Part shown: positions 8,513 to 17,337 of the stretch, piece by piece
Layout: every line of letters begins with the position of its first letter
Numbering within the stretch: the first letter of the stretch is position 1
Assembly (NCBI GenBank): GCA_963772265.1
Contig: CAVYWS010000003.1
Span: forward strand, 1 to 64,000
Origin: Mayfieldus sp963772265
GTDB lineage: Bacteria > Actinomycetota > Thermoleophilia > Solirubrobacterales > 70-9
DNA: 64,000 bases
Direction of reading: 5' to 3'
The notes under the pieces: generated by a model
The model's database searches: none
Told to the model about the DNA's origin: nothing
Seen by the model: only the letters and a program-made list of their open reading frames with translations
Position numbers and translations under genes: made by a program

Positions 8513-9568
8513 TCAGCCGCCGCTTCCAGCACCTGGCACGAACTGGTTCGTCCCGTAGCGGGTGGGCGAAATCGGCGACTTGCCGAGGCCCGTCTTGACC
8601 AGGTAATTGGAGAGGTCCTGGAGGTTCTTCGTCACGAACTCTCCGTAGACCGGGGCGTTCCCCTTGAACAGCGGCATATAGGCAGCCAATGAGGCCTTCG
8701 CCAGCTTGGCGTCGAGACCTGGATTCTCGGATACGAGGTCATTGATGCTCTGCTGGGGATTCTTGAACGTGTCCTCGTATCCCTTGATCGTCGCCGCGAC
8801 GAAAGCGCTCATCAGAGCGGGCTCCTGGGCAATCCTCTTGGTTGTGGAGAAGACGACCAGACCCGGATAGGTGGGGCCACCCCACTTATAAAGGGGGAAG
8901 GCGGTAATCGGAAATCCATCCTGTTGGACCTGCACGCCGTCGGCCGGGACAAAGCCCGTGAAGGCATCGATCTTCTTGTTCTGGAGGTTCGTCACCCCGT
9001 TGAATCCAACCGTGACGATCGTTGCGCTGCTGGGATCGCCCCCGGCGGCGGTCATCTCGGTCTTGTAGATCGCCGAGTCGGACGGGACACCCGTGATGCC
9101 AATCGTCTTGCCGTCGAGTTGCTTCGGGCTTGTAAACCCGGATGACTTGAGTGTGATCAGACCCCCCGGCGGACGCTCGAGCAGCGCCATGATCCCCTTC
9201 GCGTCACTGCCGGCCTCGATTTGGCTCGCGACGTCAATCCCATCGGCAATACCGAACTGCGCCTTACCGGCGTCGATCAGCTTCAGCGTGTCGGCGGTCG
9301 ATGTGGGCTTGATGATCTTCAAATTGATGTTGGCGTCCTTGTAGTAGCCCGCCGCGACCGCGCGATAGATCCCCGCGTGCACGGCGTTGGGCACAAAGTC
9401 AAGGACGAGCGTCGCGTTCGTTGGTTGCGCGAGCTTGCCCCCGGCGGTGGTCTTGACCGTCGAAGGCGCACTGCTGCCGCAAGCGATGAGCCCGAATGTC
9501 AGCGCCAACGTCGCGAACCCGGCGAGCCCCACTCGCACCTTCCTCATGGTCCGTCCTTCCAGCCTCAT
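8513..9568 (-). CDS. NMT1/THI5-like substrate-binding lipoprotein
   Basis: 351-residue solute-binding protein of the NMT1/THI5 group. Lipoprotein signal: basic start, hydrophobic stretch, lipobox LIACGSS. The mature part opens with LVLDFVPNAVHAGIYRAVAA (the hallmark of this family, normally LDWxPNxxHxGxY), then a GIADG loop where substrate is held. Family members bind pyrimidines such as hydroxymethylpyrimidine, and other small heterocycles. Two starts are possible: ATG 9566-9568 with GAGAGGAGAA upstream, or ATG 9545-9547 with its own GGAAGG; I kept the longer. It is the specificity subunit of the importer. Confidence 0.92.
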   Translation of the reverse strand: MRLEGRTMRKVRVGLAGFATLALTFGLIACGSSAPSTVKTTAGGKLAQPTNATLVLDFVPNAVHAGIYRAVAAGYYKDANINLKIIKPTSTADTLKLIDAGKAQFGIADGIDVASQIEAGSDAKGIMALLERPPGGLITLKSSGFTSPKQLDGKTIGITGVPSDSAIYKTEMTAAGGDPSSATIVTVGFNGVTNLQNKKIDAFTGFVPADGVQVQQDGFPITAFPLYKWGGPTYPGLVVFSTTKRIAQEPALMSAFVAATIKGYEDTFKNPQQSINDLVSENPGLDAKLAKASLAAYMPLFKGNAPVYGEFVTKNLQDLSNYLVKTGLGKSPISPTRYGTNQFVPGAGSGG

Positions 9569-9601
9569 CGCTTCTCCTCTCGTCGCGATATCGATTGTGC
9601 G

Positions 9602-10282
9602 TCACTCCTCTTGTTCGCGGCCCGGACCATCCCCGAACCGCCAGCAAAGCCATTTCCATGCACGTTCGTGCTCACGGGCGAACCAGCGCGAACGCGCTGC
9701 GAGCTCGGCGTCCGAGAGCGGCTTGACGTCGGGTCCGGCCTCTATAGCGACCCGGCAGCGTTCCTCGAGGTAGTAGGCGCGGACAGCCGCCTGCTCCAGC
9801 GTCGCGCCGGTCGCCAAGGCACCGTTGGCGCGCAGCAGCAGGCAATCGGCGCCAGCGAGCACGGAGGCCACGTTGCGCCCCGACTCCGCATCGGTGACCA
9901 GGTCGATGCGTCGCAGACGGCGACCTCGCCCGCCAATCCGCCGAGCCCATGGACCAGCGCCGGCGCCTCGCCTCGTGCCCCGATCGCAACCGCGAATCGC
10001 GAGTGGGTGCGGCAGACGGCGCCGACGTCTTGGCGAGCGCTGTAGATGGCGGCGTGCAGCGGGGTCTCCAGTGGTACGCGCTCGGCTCCGGCTTCGGGCT
10101 CGCCTGAGGTGTCCATCAGGTGGACGCTCTCGACCGAGGCTCTGCCGAGCGGCGACGTGTCGGTGATCAGGAAGCCGCCGTCCGAGCGGGCGGAGACATG
10201 GCCAAATGCCTCGACCAGTCCAGCGCGGGCAAGCATCCGAGCGACCGACGCGAGCTCCGCTCGCGACGCGAGGGCGGGTCAT
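9602..10282 (-). CDS. Class II aldolase/adducin family protein (frame-broken)
   Basis: The conserved protein runs across two frames. From about 10275 to 9915 one frame gives ELASVARMLARAGLVEAFGH, SARSDGGFLITDTSPLG and PLETPLHAAIYSARQDVGAV; from about 9915 to the stop another gives IDLVTDAESGRNVASVLAGA, RANGALATGATLEQA and YYLEERCRVA. Together they make a class II aldolase of normal size (about 220 residues), a zinc-dependent family of aldolases and decarboxylases. The usual HxH metal pair appears as CRTHS, so the first His is Arg. The only upstream ATG (10282) is out of frame with the conserved N-terminus, so a second break near the start is likely. The operon neighbour upstream is DUF1989 copy 2. 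Confidence 0.7.
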   Translation of the reverse strand: MTRPRVASGARVGRSDACPRWTGRGIWPCLRPLGRRLPDHRHVAARQSLGRERPPDGHLRRARSRSRARTTGDPAARRHLQRSPRRRRRLPHPLAIRGCDRGTRRGAGAGPWARRIGGRGRRLRRIDLVTDAESGRNVASVLAGADCLLLRANGALATGATLEQAAVRAYYLEERCRVAIEAGPDVKPLSDAELAARSRWFAREHERAWKWLCWRFGDGPGREQEE

Positions 10283-10297
10283 CGTCGCCGAAGCGAC

Positions 10298-10903
10298 TCA
10301 CGCTGCCTCCAGGACCCGCACCGCCATCGGCGTCGGGTTGTATGCGTTGCAGGGCGAAAGGTCCTGCGGGCAGGCCGACAGCGCGACGACCAAATCCTCG
10401 AGCGCCTCGAGCGCGATCATCGCTCCGGCGCCGTGCTCGGGCTCGTAGGTCACGATTCTGCCGTCCTCGTGTCTGTTGTTCATGAACACGTTCCAGCACT
10501 GCTCACCGGCCAGCGGCAGATCACGCCCGGCGGCAGCGAGAGCGGACTGCAGGGATGCGAGGCAGGAGGGGTGATCGGGCTCCCCGTAGTCGCGCGCGTA
10601 ACGCTCTGGGTCGCAGCACGGGACGATCAGGTCATGGGTGCCGACGTCGTCACGGACGATCCGCAATAGCGGTCGACGGTGGTTGGAGAAGACCTCGTCG
10701 CCGACCTCCGGCACGAGCTTGGTCAAGCAGGAGAGGGTGTGGGCCGGCGATAGGTACTCGCTTGGACGATCCTGCATCCAGGCGGCGAGATCGCCGACCT
10801 GCTGACCCTCCAGGTCGACGACCTCAAGGACCTGGCCGGCGGCGAGCTCGACGAGGCGGGCCTCGCGCGCGGGAACTATTACCTCCTGCATCAGCGCCGG
10901 CAT
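10298..10903 (-). CDS. DUF1989 (urea carboxylase-associated) family protein, copy 2
   Basis: 201-residue DUF1989 protein and a closer match to the family than copy 1: VIVPAREARLVELAAGQVLE at the start, SPAHTLSCL, IVPCCDPERY, HPSCLASLQSAL, NVFMNNRHEDGRIVTYEPEH and the terminal LSACPQDLSPCNAYNPTPM. The conserved cysteines and asparagines are retained. Start chosen at the ATG at 10901-10903, which overlaps the enamidase stop (TGATG). Established knowledge: paired DUF1989 proteins form carboxyguanidine deiminase. Two paralogues in one operon fit a heteromer acting on a carboxylated or carbamoylated nitrogen intermediate; this is inference. Confidence 0.88.
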   Translation of the reverse strand: MPALMQEVIVPAREARLVELAAGQVLEVVDLEGQQVGDLAAWMQDRPSEYLSPAHTLSCLTKLVPEVGDEVFSNHRRPLLRIVRDDVGTHDLIVPCCDPERYARDYGEPDHPSCLASLQSALAAAGRDLPLAGEQCWNVFMNNRHEDGRIVTYEPEHGAGAMIALEALEDLVVALSACPQDLSPCNAYNPTPMAVRVLEAA

Positions 10904-12068
10904 CAGACTCCGACCTCTGCCGGCTCCGCGATTCGACACTCTCCGTCCGGCGCCGGGGTGTTCCGCGACCGCATCGCGCGCACCTCGCCGTCGATCACGA
11001 CCGCGCCGATGCCGGGGATGTCGCCATTCTCGATCGCCACAAGCGGGTCATCGTGGGCCGAGCCCACCGGCGCGAAGCAGAGGCTGAGATCGGCCGGGCG
11101 GCCAACACTTCAGCAGGCCCTCCTCACGGCGAAGGACGGCCGCGTTGTTGCCCGTGGCAAGGGAGATCGCGTCGGCGGCGGGAAGGCCTGCGAGCGAAGA
11201 AAGCTCGCAGATCGTCTTGATCATGCCGAGCGGCATCACCCCGGTTCCGGTCGGCGTATCGGTGGCGATGACGATCCGATCGAGGGCATCGCAGCTCCTT
11301 GGCGAGTTCGAGGATGCGAAGGCTCGAGCGCAGGTTGCCGGCCTGCACCAGTTGGATCGCTCCGGGGGCATCGAACAACTGCGGGAGATCGGCGTCGGGG
11401 AGCGCCGTTGTGCCCCCGTTTGCGTGGCCGATGATGTCGCAGCCGAGCGCGAGTACATCGTCGATCGTCACCGGCGAGGAATCGGGGATCGATGCTCCTC
11501 CGGTGTGGTTCATGACCACGAATCCGGCCGCCTGGGCGGCGCGGACGAGCGGCGCCGCATCGGCTTGCGGATGGAAGTCGCCGAAGCCGACCTTTGCCAG
11601 CCAGACGCCCCTCTCGGCCAACTCGGCGAAGTCCCCGGGCTCCAGATCCGGCTCGATGATCACCGCTCCGCCGAGCACCTTGACTCCGCCAGGGCGGAAG
11701 CCGGCGAAGGCCCGCTGCGCGGCGACGCGCCAGCGCCTTGACCCCCTCGCGGTCGTGTGGCCGGCCTGGCAGATGCACCTCGGAGGCGGACATCATCATC
11801 GTCACGCCGCCGTGCATCGAGGACTCGATCCAGCCCAGCGTCGACTGGCGCGGGGTCCAGTCGCCGAAGACCACGTGGGCGTGGGAGTCGATCAGGCCCG
11901 GGACGGCGACCGCGCCCGCCGGCATCGAGGACCGTGTCGGCGTCGCCGCGGGCTCGAAGGACGCGATCGCGCCGTCCTCGATCCGCATCGCCGTCGACGT
12001 CGCGCCTGCGCCTCGCCGAGCGACCGCTGACGAGCCCTTCGAAGGTTGTGGATCTCGAGGCTCGGCAC
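10903..12068 (-). CDS. Enamidase-like amidohydrolase (frame-broken)
   Basis: The protein, read through at least three frame changes, closely follows enamidase, which opens a cyclic enamide ring in bacterial nicotinate fermentation. Blocks in order: VPGLIDSHAHVVFGDWTPRQ, ESSMHGGVTMMMSASEVHLP, GGAVIIEPDLEPGDF, LAKVGFGDFHPQADAAPLV, VMNHTGGASIPDSSPVT, DIIGHANGGTTALPD, LVQAGNLRSSLRILELAK, IVIATDTPTGTGVMPLGM, SLATGNNAAVLRREEGLL and GDIPGIGAVVIDGEV. The metal-binding HxH, later His residues and Asp are all visible. The start GTG at 12066-12068 overlaps the DUF1185 stop (TAGTG) and the stop overlaps DUF1989. Breaks fall near 12040, 11700, 11300 and 11100. Likely reaction: hydrolysis of a cyclic amide. 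Confidence 0.8.
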
Positions 12069-12650
12069 TACACGCCGATCCTCCAGCTCCGCCAGCGCCT
12101 CCTCCTTGGTCTTGCCGCCGAGCCGGGCGTTGAGCCTCCCGCGCGATGCGACGGCGCCGATCAGGACGATCTCATCCGGCGCCGGCGCGTCGGCGACCGA
12201 CAGCGTGATCGTGTCGTAGTGGGAGCGAACCCAGATCTCGTCCTTGAAGCAGAGCGGCACGTCAACCGAGGCGCCCGGTGCACAGCGCTTGGTGGTCGAC
12301 GGAAGCCAGGCCCTCCCGCCGCCGAAGGCCTCGCGGAACGGATTGCCGAAGGTGGTGGTCTTGACGGCGTTGCCGTGCTCCTGCTCACCCGCCGTGCCGA
12401 CCATCACCGCCTTGCCGTGGCTCTCGACCGGCACACCCAGGGCGGCGACGCAGCGCTCGCCGATCAGCGTCCCCAGCTCGGCGCTGGGCTCGACAAGCTC
12501 CGAGAGGTCCTCGGAGAACTCCCGGCCCGCGTAGGGGTTGCGGAACACGACCGCGGTCGCTGCCTTACGCAGCGGCTCGCCGTCGCTGCGACCGCCGTCG
12601 GTGCGGACCTCCTCGACCACCGTCACGACCTTGCGGATCTCGAGGCTCAC
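12068..12650 (-). CDS. DUF1185 / 'amino acid synthesis' family protein
   Basis: About 193 residues, starting with GTG at 12648-12650 (VSLEIRKVVTVVEEV) and showing the family pattern: ATAVVFRNPYAGREFSEDLS, ELGTLIGERCVAAL, SHGKAVMVGTAGEQEHGNA, FGNPFREAFGGGRAWLPSTT, and RSHYDTITLSVADAPAPDEI. The family has no proven activity despite its name. The frame misses its stop by one base near 12078; restoring it gives a TAG at 12068-12070 that overlaps the enamidase GTG, so a one-base insertion is likely. Its start also overlaps the isochorismatase stop (GTGA). Its place between two amide hydrolases suggests a step on the same ring-opened intermediate. Confidence 0.75.
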
Positions 12651-13433
12651 CGCAGCGCTCCGTCCGCCTGACCGGCAGCTGGCGCGCCTGATCGGTGTTC
12701 GCGATCCCGGTCGGCGTGTTCTGGCCCGCAGGGGCGCCTGGGGAGCGAGCCGCAGGTACTCGATCACCTCGTCGGTGGTCTTCACGTCCCCGTACTTCAT
12801 CTGGATGTCGAAGAGGTTGACCTTGTGGGTGAGCTCTCCCCGGTCCCAGACGCACTCCTCGGGGACGATCGAGTGGAAGTTGTATTGCGCGGCATCCACG
12901 GCGGTGGCGCGGACGCAGCCGCTCGTCGTCGTTCCGGTGGTGATCACCGTGTCGGCTCCGAGGTAGACGAGGTGGCCGAGCAGCGGCGTGCCGAGGAAGG
13001 CGCTCGGCTTGCGCTTGACGAAGTAGACGTCCTGCGGCTCGGGCGCAACCTCGGCGACGATCTCGTTGCCGAAGGAGCCGACGATGTCGGAGGCATCGGC
13101 GGAGCGTGAGGACTTCCAGTTCCAGGATCCCTGGTCGAAGCCGTCCGGGCCGGCGGTCCATGCCGGTGTAGATGATCGGGACCTCCTGATCGTGCGCGGC
13201 CTCGATCAGGCGCTCCAGGTGGCGCGACGCCCTCCCAGCCGCGCTCGCCGCACGAGTAGCGCCAGCGCTCGATCGACTCGAGGATCGGCTCGGGCCGGTC
13301 GCCGACGAAGTTGTAGATGACGTCGACGACCAGCAGCACGGGCCGCACCCCGTAGCCGGCATCGCGACCCCAACCGGCGCGCCTCGTAGACCTCGCGGTC
13401 CTGCTCGGGAAGAACGTCGTCCCAGACGGCCAT
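12647..13433 (-). CDS. Isochorismatase-fold amidohydrolase (frame-broken)
   Basis: Cysteine hydrolase of the isochorismatase fold, the group containing N-carbamoylsarcosine amidase, maleamate amidase and biuret hydrolase. The catalytic triad is present across the frame changes: Asp in VLLVVDVIYNFVGD, Lys in VYFVKRKPSAFLGTPLLGHL, Cys in VITTGTTTSGCVRATAVDAA; further blocks are ERLIEAAHDQEVPIIYTGMD and FDIQMKYGDVKTTDEVIEYL. Start ATG at 13431-13433 (MAVWDDVLPEQDREVYEARR). At least four frame changes (near 13375, 13230, 13130 and 12680). The probable stop TGA at 12647-12649 overlaps the next GTG. It would hydrolyse a linear amide or carbamoyl group after ring opening. Confidence 0.75.
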
Positions 13434-13436
13434 CAG

Positions 13437-14952
13437 TCAGCCTCCGCCCCGGCCGCTCCAGCGACGGGAACCAGGCGACTGTCCCGGCATCCGCCGCAGG
13501 TAGCGACCGTCGGCATCGCCGATGAACTCCGGGCCGGGCGCGTCCGGCTCCCAGCGCGACATCTGCTTGCCGCGCAGGAAGGTGGCGACGTTCCAGCCGT
13601 GGATCGTGTGGCCGTCGAGCACAGTCCACCCCGAGCGGGTCAGGACCATGTCGGTTTGAGACCTCGACCACCTTGTCGAGGTCGAGGACCAGCAGGTCGG
13701 CGTCGGCTCCGACCTCCAGCGAGCCCTTCTGCGGGTAGACGCCGAAGATGCGGGCCGGGTTCTCGCAAGCGACCTCGACCAGGCGCTCGAGGGTCAGCTT
13801 GCCCTCGTGCACGCCCTCGAGCAGCACCGGCAGCAGCATCTCGACTCGAGAGGTGAAGCCGGTCTTCAGCTCCCACAGGTTCTCGTTGTAGGAGGACTCG
13901 TAGTCGCTCGGAGGCCAGGAAACGACGTGGTCCGAGCCAACGGAGTTGATCCGTCCGTCCCGGAGGGCGCGCCAGATGTTCGGGTTGTTCTCGCGCGAGC
14001 GCAGCGGCACGTTGATCCGCCAGGCGTTGCGCTCGCCCTTGCCGAAGTGCAGCCAGTGCGGCCCGGTCTGCGCCCAGCAGGTGGCGCCGCGGCCGCGGAG
14101 CTCGAGGATCTCGCGATAGCTCTCGGGCGTCGTCGCGTGCTGGACGTACATCGGGCAGCCGAGCTCCTCGGCCAGGAAGCCGAAGGCGCGGATGTGATGC
14201 GCCTCGAGGAAGTGCGGCGAGCGATCCGACCAGGTCGCCCAGTCGGTGCGGCCCTCGGCCCGCAGCCGCTGGTCGAAGATCCGAGCGATCTCCCAGTTCT
14301 CGCAGTGCATGCAGACGACGCCCGGGGGTGCCGAGGGCGGCCACGTTCTCCATGTGTCACGTAGCAGACGCCATCGTCGAAGCCGTGGCCGAGACCGGCG
14401 CGACGTCCGGGCCAGTTCGGCTCGGCCTCGGGGCTCATCGACTGCAGGTAGAGCTTGTAGCTCGTGACTCCGTGGTCGCGCGCGTACTCGGGGATCTCCT
14501 CCGCCTGCTCGTCGGTCTCCACCATGTAGGTGAGGAAGACGTCGACGGCGGAATCGGACTCGACCAGGGCCGTGAAGTGCTCGAACACGTCGTGGAAGGA
14601 GACGACGTCAGCCGGCTGCACGAACTCTGCGAAGTCGGGATGTCCCATGCGGGTCGAGGGGGCGTGGACTCCCCAGGTGGTCACGCCGGCGGTCACGGCG
14701 GCGCGCGACTCGCGTCGCGAGATCGTCCTTGAGCGGCGAGTAGCAGCCGGGATGGGCCTCGGTGTCGACGAGCCCGGGGATCACGTGCATACCCGTCGCG
14801 TCATAGGTGTCGCGGGACGGCGGAAGGTGCTCGTCCTCGGCGACGGCGACGATGCGGCCGCCATCGACGGCGACGCCTGCACGGCGCGGGCCTGACGCGG
14901 TTACGACGGTCCCGCCATTGATCACCAGGTCGACTTCCCTGGGCTCGCTCAT
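13437..14952 (-). CDS. Dihydropyrimidinase/hydantoinase-like cyclic amidohydrolase (frame-broken)
   Basis: About 500 residues in four frame pieces. Start ATG at 14950-14952: SEPREVDLVINGGTVVTASG; then HVIPGLVDTEAHPGCYSPLK, MTAGVTTWGVHAPSTRMGHP, VTSYKLYLQSMSPEAEPNW (Lys in the position of the carboxylated lysine), MHCENWEIARIFDQRL (His), CPMYVQHATTPESYREIL (His), INSVGSDHVVSWPP (Asp), and a typical hydantoinase C-terminus GSLEVGADADLLVLDLDK and GWTVLDGHTIHGWNVATFLR. The usual metal HxH near the N-terminus is ExH (DTEAH), an unusual substitution. Breaks near 14705, 14360 and 13660. ATGA overlap with the IclR gene. It probably opens a cyclic ureide or imide. Confidence 0.8.
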
Positions 14953-15786
14953 TCCTTCTCCTTGTCCGCCGCACTGCTTGCGGCTCTTATTGCCGTGCCC
15001 CGTCCATCCGACCCGGCGTCGGGAACACCGGCCTCCGCGCTGATCGCGCGCGCGAGGTCGTGCAGCCTGGCGCCAACCCCCGGGATGTCCTCCTCGGTCA
15101 GCTGGCTCGCGAACCCGAGGGCGATGAGGAACGCCTCGGCTCGTCCGCTCGGGCCGATGACCGTCGCGGTCACGGCGTTGTTTTCGTTCAGCTCTTGTCG
15201 GCTGGCCGCCCAGCCACTGCGGCGAACCTCTGCGACCTCGGCGAGGAGCGCCTTGGCCTCGGTGATCGTCTGCTCGGTGTGAGCGGGGATCTTCCGGGAG
15301 CGCACCACCGCTTCGGCCTCCTTCGGCGGCATATCGGCCAGGATGCACTTACCGAGTGCGCCGTCGAAGGGGCCGAAGCTGCTGCCGACGGTGACTCCGA
15401 CATGAACGTCCTCCGGCGGATAGAAGCGCTCGATGACCTGTGCCCGGTTGCCGCTGATCGGCTGGGCAACGGCGAACGACAGCCCGTGCTCGGCGGCAAG
15501 CGGGGCGATGGTGTCCATCGCGGTCGCGAGCAGCCGCGTTTGGCGAGTCGCAGCGGCACCGAGCGGAATCAGGGCCGGACCGAGGCCGGTACTCACGGGA
15601 CCGCCGATCGCGGCGCACGAGGCCCTCCTCGGCGAGGGTGGCTAGGAGATGGTGCATCGAGCTCTTCGAGACGCCCGTGGCCCGAACCAAATCTGCCTGG
15701 CTGGCGCCCTGGCCGTTTCGATCGTCCAACGCCCGCAGCACGGCGGCGGCGGCCTGGACAGCGGGGACGCGGTACGGATCAGCCAT
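14949..15786 (-). CDS. IclR-family transcriptional regulator (one frame break)
   Basis: N-terminal winged helix (residues 1-65: VPAVQAAAAVLRALDDRNG, SQADLVRATGVSKSSMHHLL, ATLAEEGLVRRD) and a C-terminal effector-binding IclR domain (LLATAMDTIAPLAAEHGLSF, QVIERFYPPEDVHVGVTVGS, GALGKCILADMPPKEAEAV, NAVTATVIGPSGRAEAFLIA). A single frame change near 15600 separates the two domains; the total of about 278 residues is normal. It starts inside the end of the aldehyde dehydrogenase gene (8-base overlap), so it is expressed with the operon and is its likely local regulator, probably binding the palindromes at 17210-17232. Confidence 0.85.
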
Positions 15787-17207
15787 CGGCGGTCTCCGTG
15801 GAGGCGCCGCGGAAATGGCGCAGGACGATGGTCTTTTCGCGCGACAGCTCCTTGATCGTGTAGCCCAGTCCCTCGCGCCCTTGGCCGGACATCTTCACGC
15901 CACCGAACGGGATGACCGGCGGGCGGTAATTGTCGGAGCCATTGATTACGACGCCGCCGGCTTCGATTCGCTCGGCCATTGCCAAAGCCGCCTGGAGGTC
16001 GGCGGAGAAGACGCTGGCCATCAGCCCGAACGAGGAAGCGTTGGCGATCTCCAACGCCTCGGAGTCGGACGCGGCCGGGATCAGTGTGAACACGGGCCCG
16101 AAGATCTCGTCGTCGCGAGCGACGGCGGCCGTGGCTGGAACCCCGCACAGAAGGCTCGGTGAGAAGAACGCCCCGTCCGCGTCGCCCTTGCCCGCGGCCA
16201 GGTTCGCCCCATCCTTGCGTGCACGTGCCACCTGACTTGCAACCCGCTCCGCGGCGTCGCGGGTGATCAGCGGCCCGACGGTTGTCGTGGGGTCGATGGA
16301 CGGCCCGACGATCTGCTCGTCGATCGCGACGCATAGCCGATCGACCAGCTCGTCGTGCAGCGACGGATGAACGAGGATGCGCTTCGTAGCCGAGCAGGCC
16401 TGGCCGTTCATCATCAAACGCCCCGGCACAGCCTCGGTCACCACGAGATCGAGATCGGCATCGGCGCGCACGATGCAGGCGTTGTTGCCGCCCAGCTCCA
16501 GATGCAGGGGTCGGAGCATCGGCGCCGCGATCTCCGCTACGGCGACGCCAGCTGCCGTAGACCCAGTGAGGGAGATGGCGCCGAGCCCGGGCGCGGCGGC
16601 CACAGCGGCGCCGACGTCAGCGCCCCCCTGCGCGACCACGAGAGCATCGGGCGGGAGACCAGCTGCGAGCAGGGCCTCGTGGAAACGCCCTACGGTCAGC
16701 GGGTCCTCCAGCGGAGGCTTGACGACCACCGTGTTTCCCACGACCAGGGCGGCCGCGCACTTCTCGGCAAAGAGCTCGGCCGGGAAGTTGAAGGGGAGGA
16801 TCGCCGCCTATGACTCCGAGCGGCTCCCGCCGCGTCACTGCCAGGTCGCGCTCGGTGCCTGGGTTGCCTTCGGTCGGCAGGACTCGCCCACCGATCCGTC
16901 GGCCCTCGGTGGCGTTGCCTCGCAGCAGCCCCACGGCTCCCCGCACTTCGAACGTGGCCTGAGCCACCGGCTTGCCGGATTCCGCGGCCAGCAGCCGGCC
17001 CAGCTCTTCAACCTCTGGTTCCAGAGAATCGGCTGCAACCTCCAGCACCGTGGCCCGCTCTGCCAGCGTCCGCGCCGACCACTGAGGAAAGGCTTCGCGT
17101 GCCGCGGCGACCAGTGACGGCACCTCAGTTGGCGGAGTTAGCTCCACCTCTCCCAGCTGTTCGCGGCCAGAAGGGTCGCTGATGGCCACGCTCTGCTTGG
17201 TCAACAT
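15779..17207 (-). CDS. NAD(P)-dependent aldehyde dehydrogenase (one frame break)
   Basis: Aldehyde dehydrogenase of about 475 residues, read through one frame change near 16808, where an extra base in a GGCGGCG run disrupts the cofactor block. Seen: TRREPLGVIGG before the break; then PFNFPAELFAEKCAAALVVG, NTVVVKPPLEDPLTVGRF, AISLTGSTAAGVAVAEIAAP, LHLELGGNNACIVRADADLD (catalytic Glu), MMNGQACSATKRILVHPSLH (catalytic Cys), DDEIFGPVFTLIPA and IPFGGVKMSGQGREGLGYTI. It resembles semialdehyde and lactaldehyde/glyceraldehyde dehydrogenases. First gene of the main operon after the putative operator. Substrate probably a semialdehyde left after deamination. Confidence 0.88.
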
Positions 17208-17209
17208 AT

Positions 17210-17232
17210 TGAACGCTGTTCAGCCAATTGGC
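17210..17232. promoter_or_regulatory. Putative IclR operator: two adjacent palindromes
   Basis: tgaacgctgttca (17210-17222, arms tgaac/gttca) abuts gccaattggc (17223-17232, perfect 10-bp palindrome). The first ends two bases before the annotated aldehyde dehydrogenase ATG, so it covers the place of a ribosome site; either transcription is leaderless or translation starts further in. Its position upstream of a gene set that encodes an IclR protein makes it the best operator candidate. The assignment is inferred from position and symmetry. Confidence 0.5.
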
Positions 17233-17337
17233 CGATCATAAGCCCACCCAGGGCGACCGTCAAGGTCTATCCGGAGGACAGACAGGAATCCGCTCCCCCG
17301 CTTCCCGAGCGGCAGGTCCGCGCCCTAGCTTTCGCCC

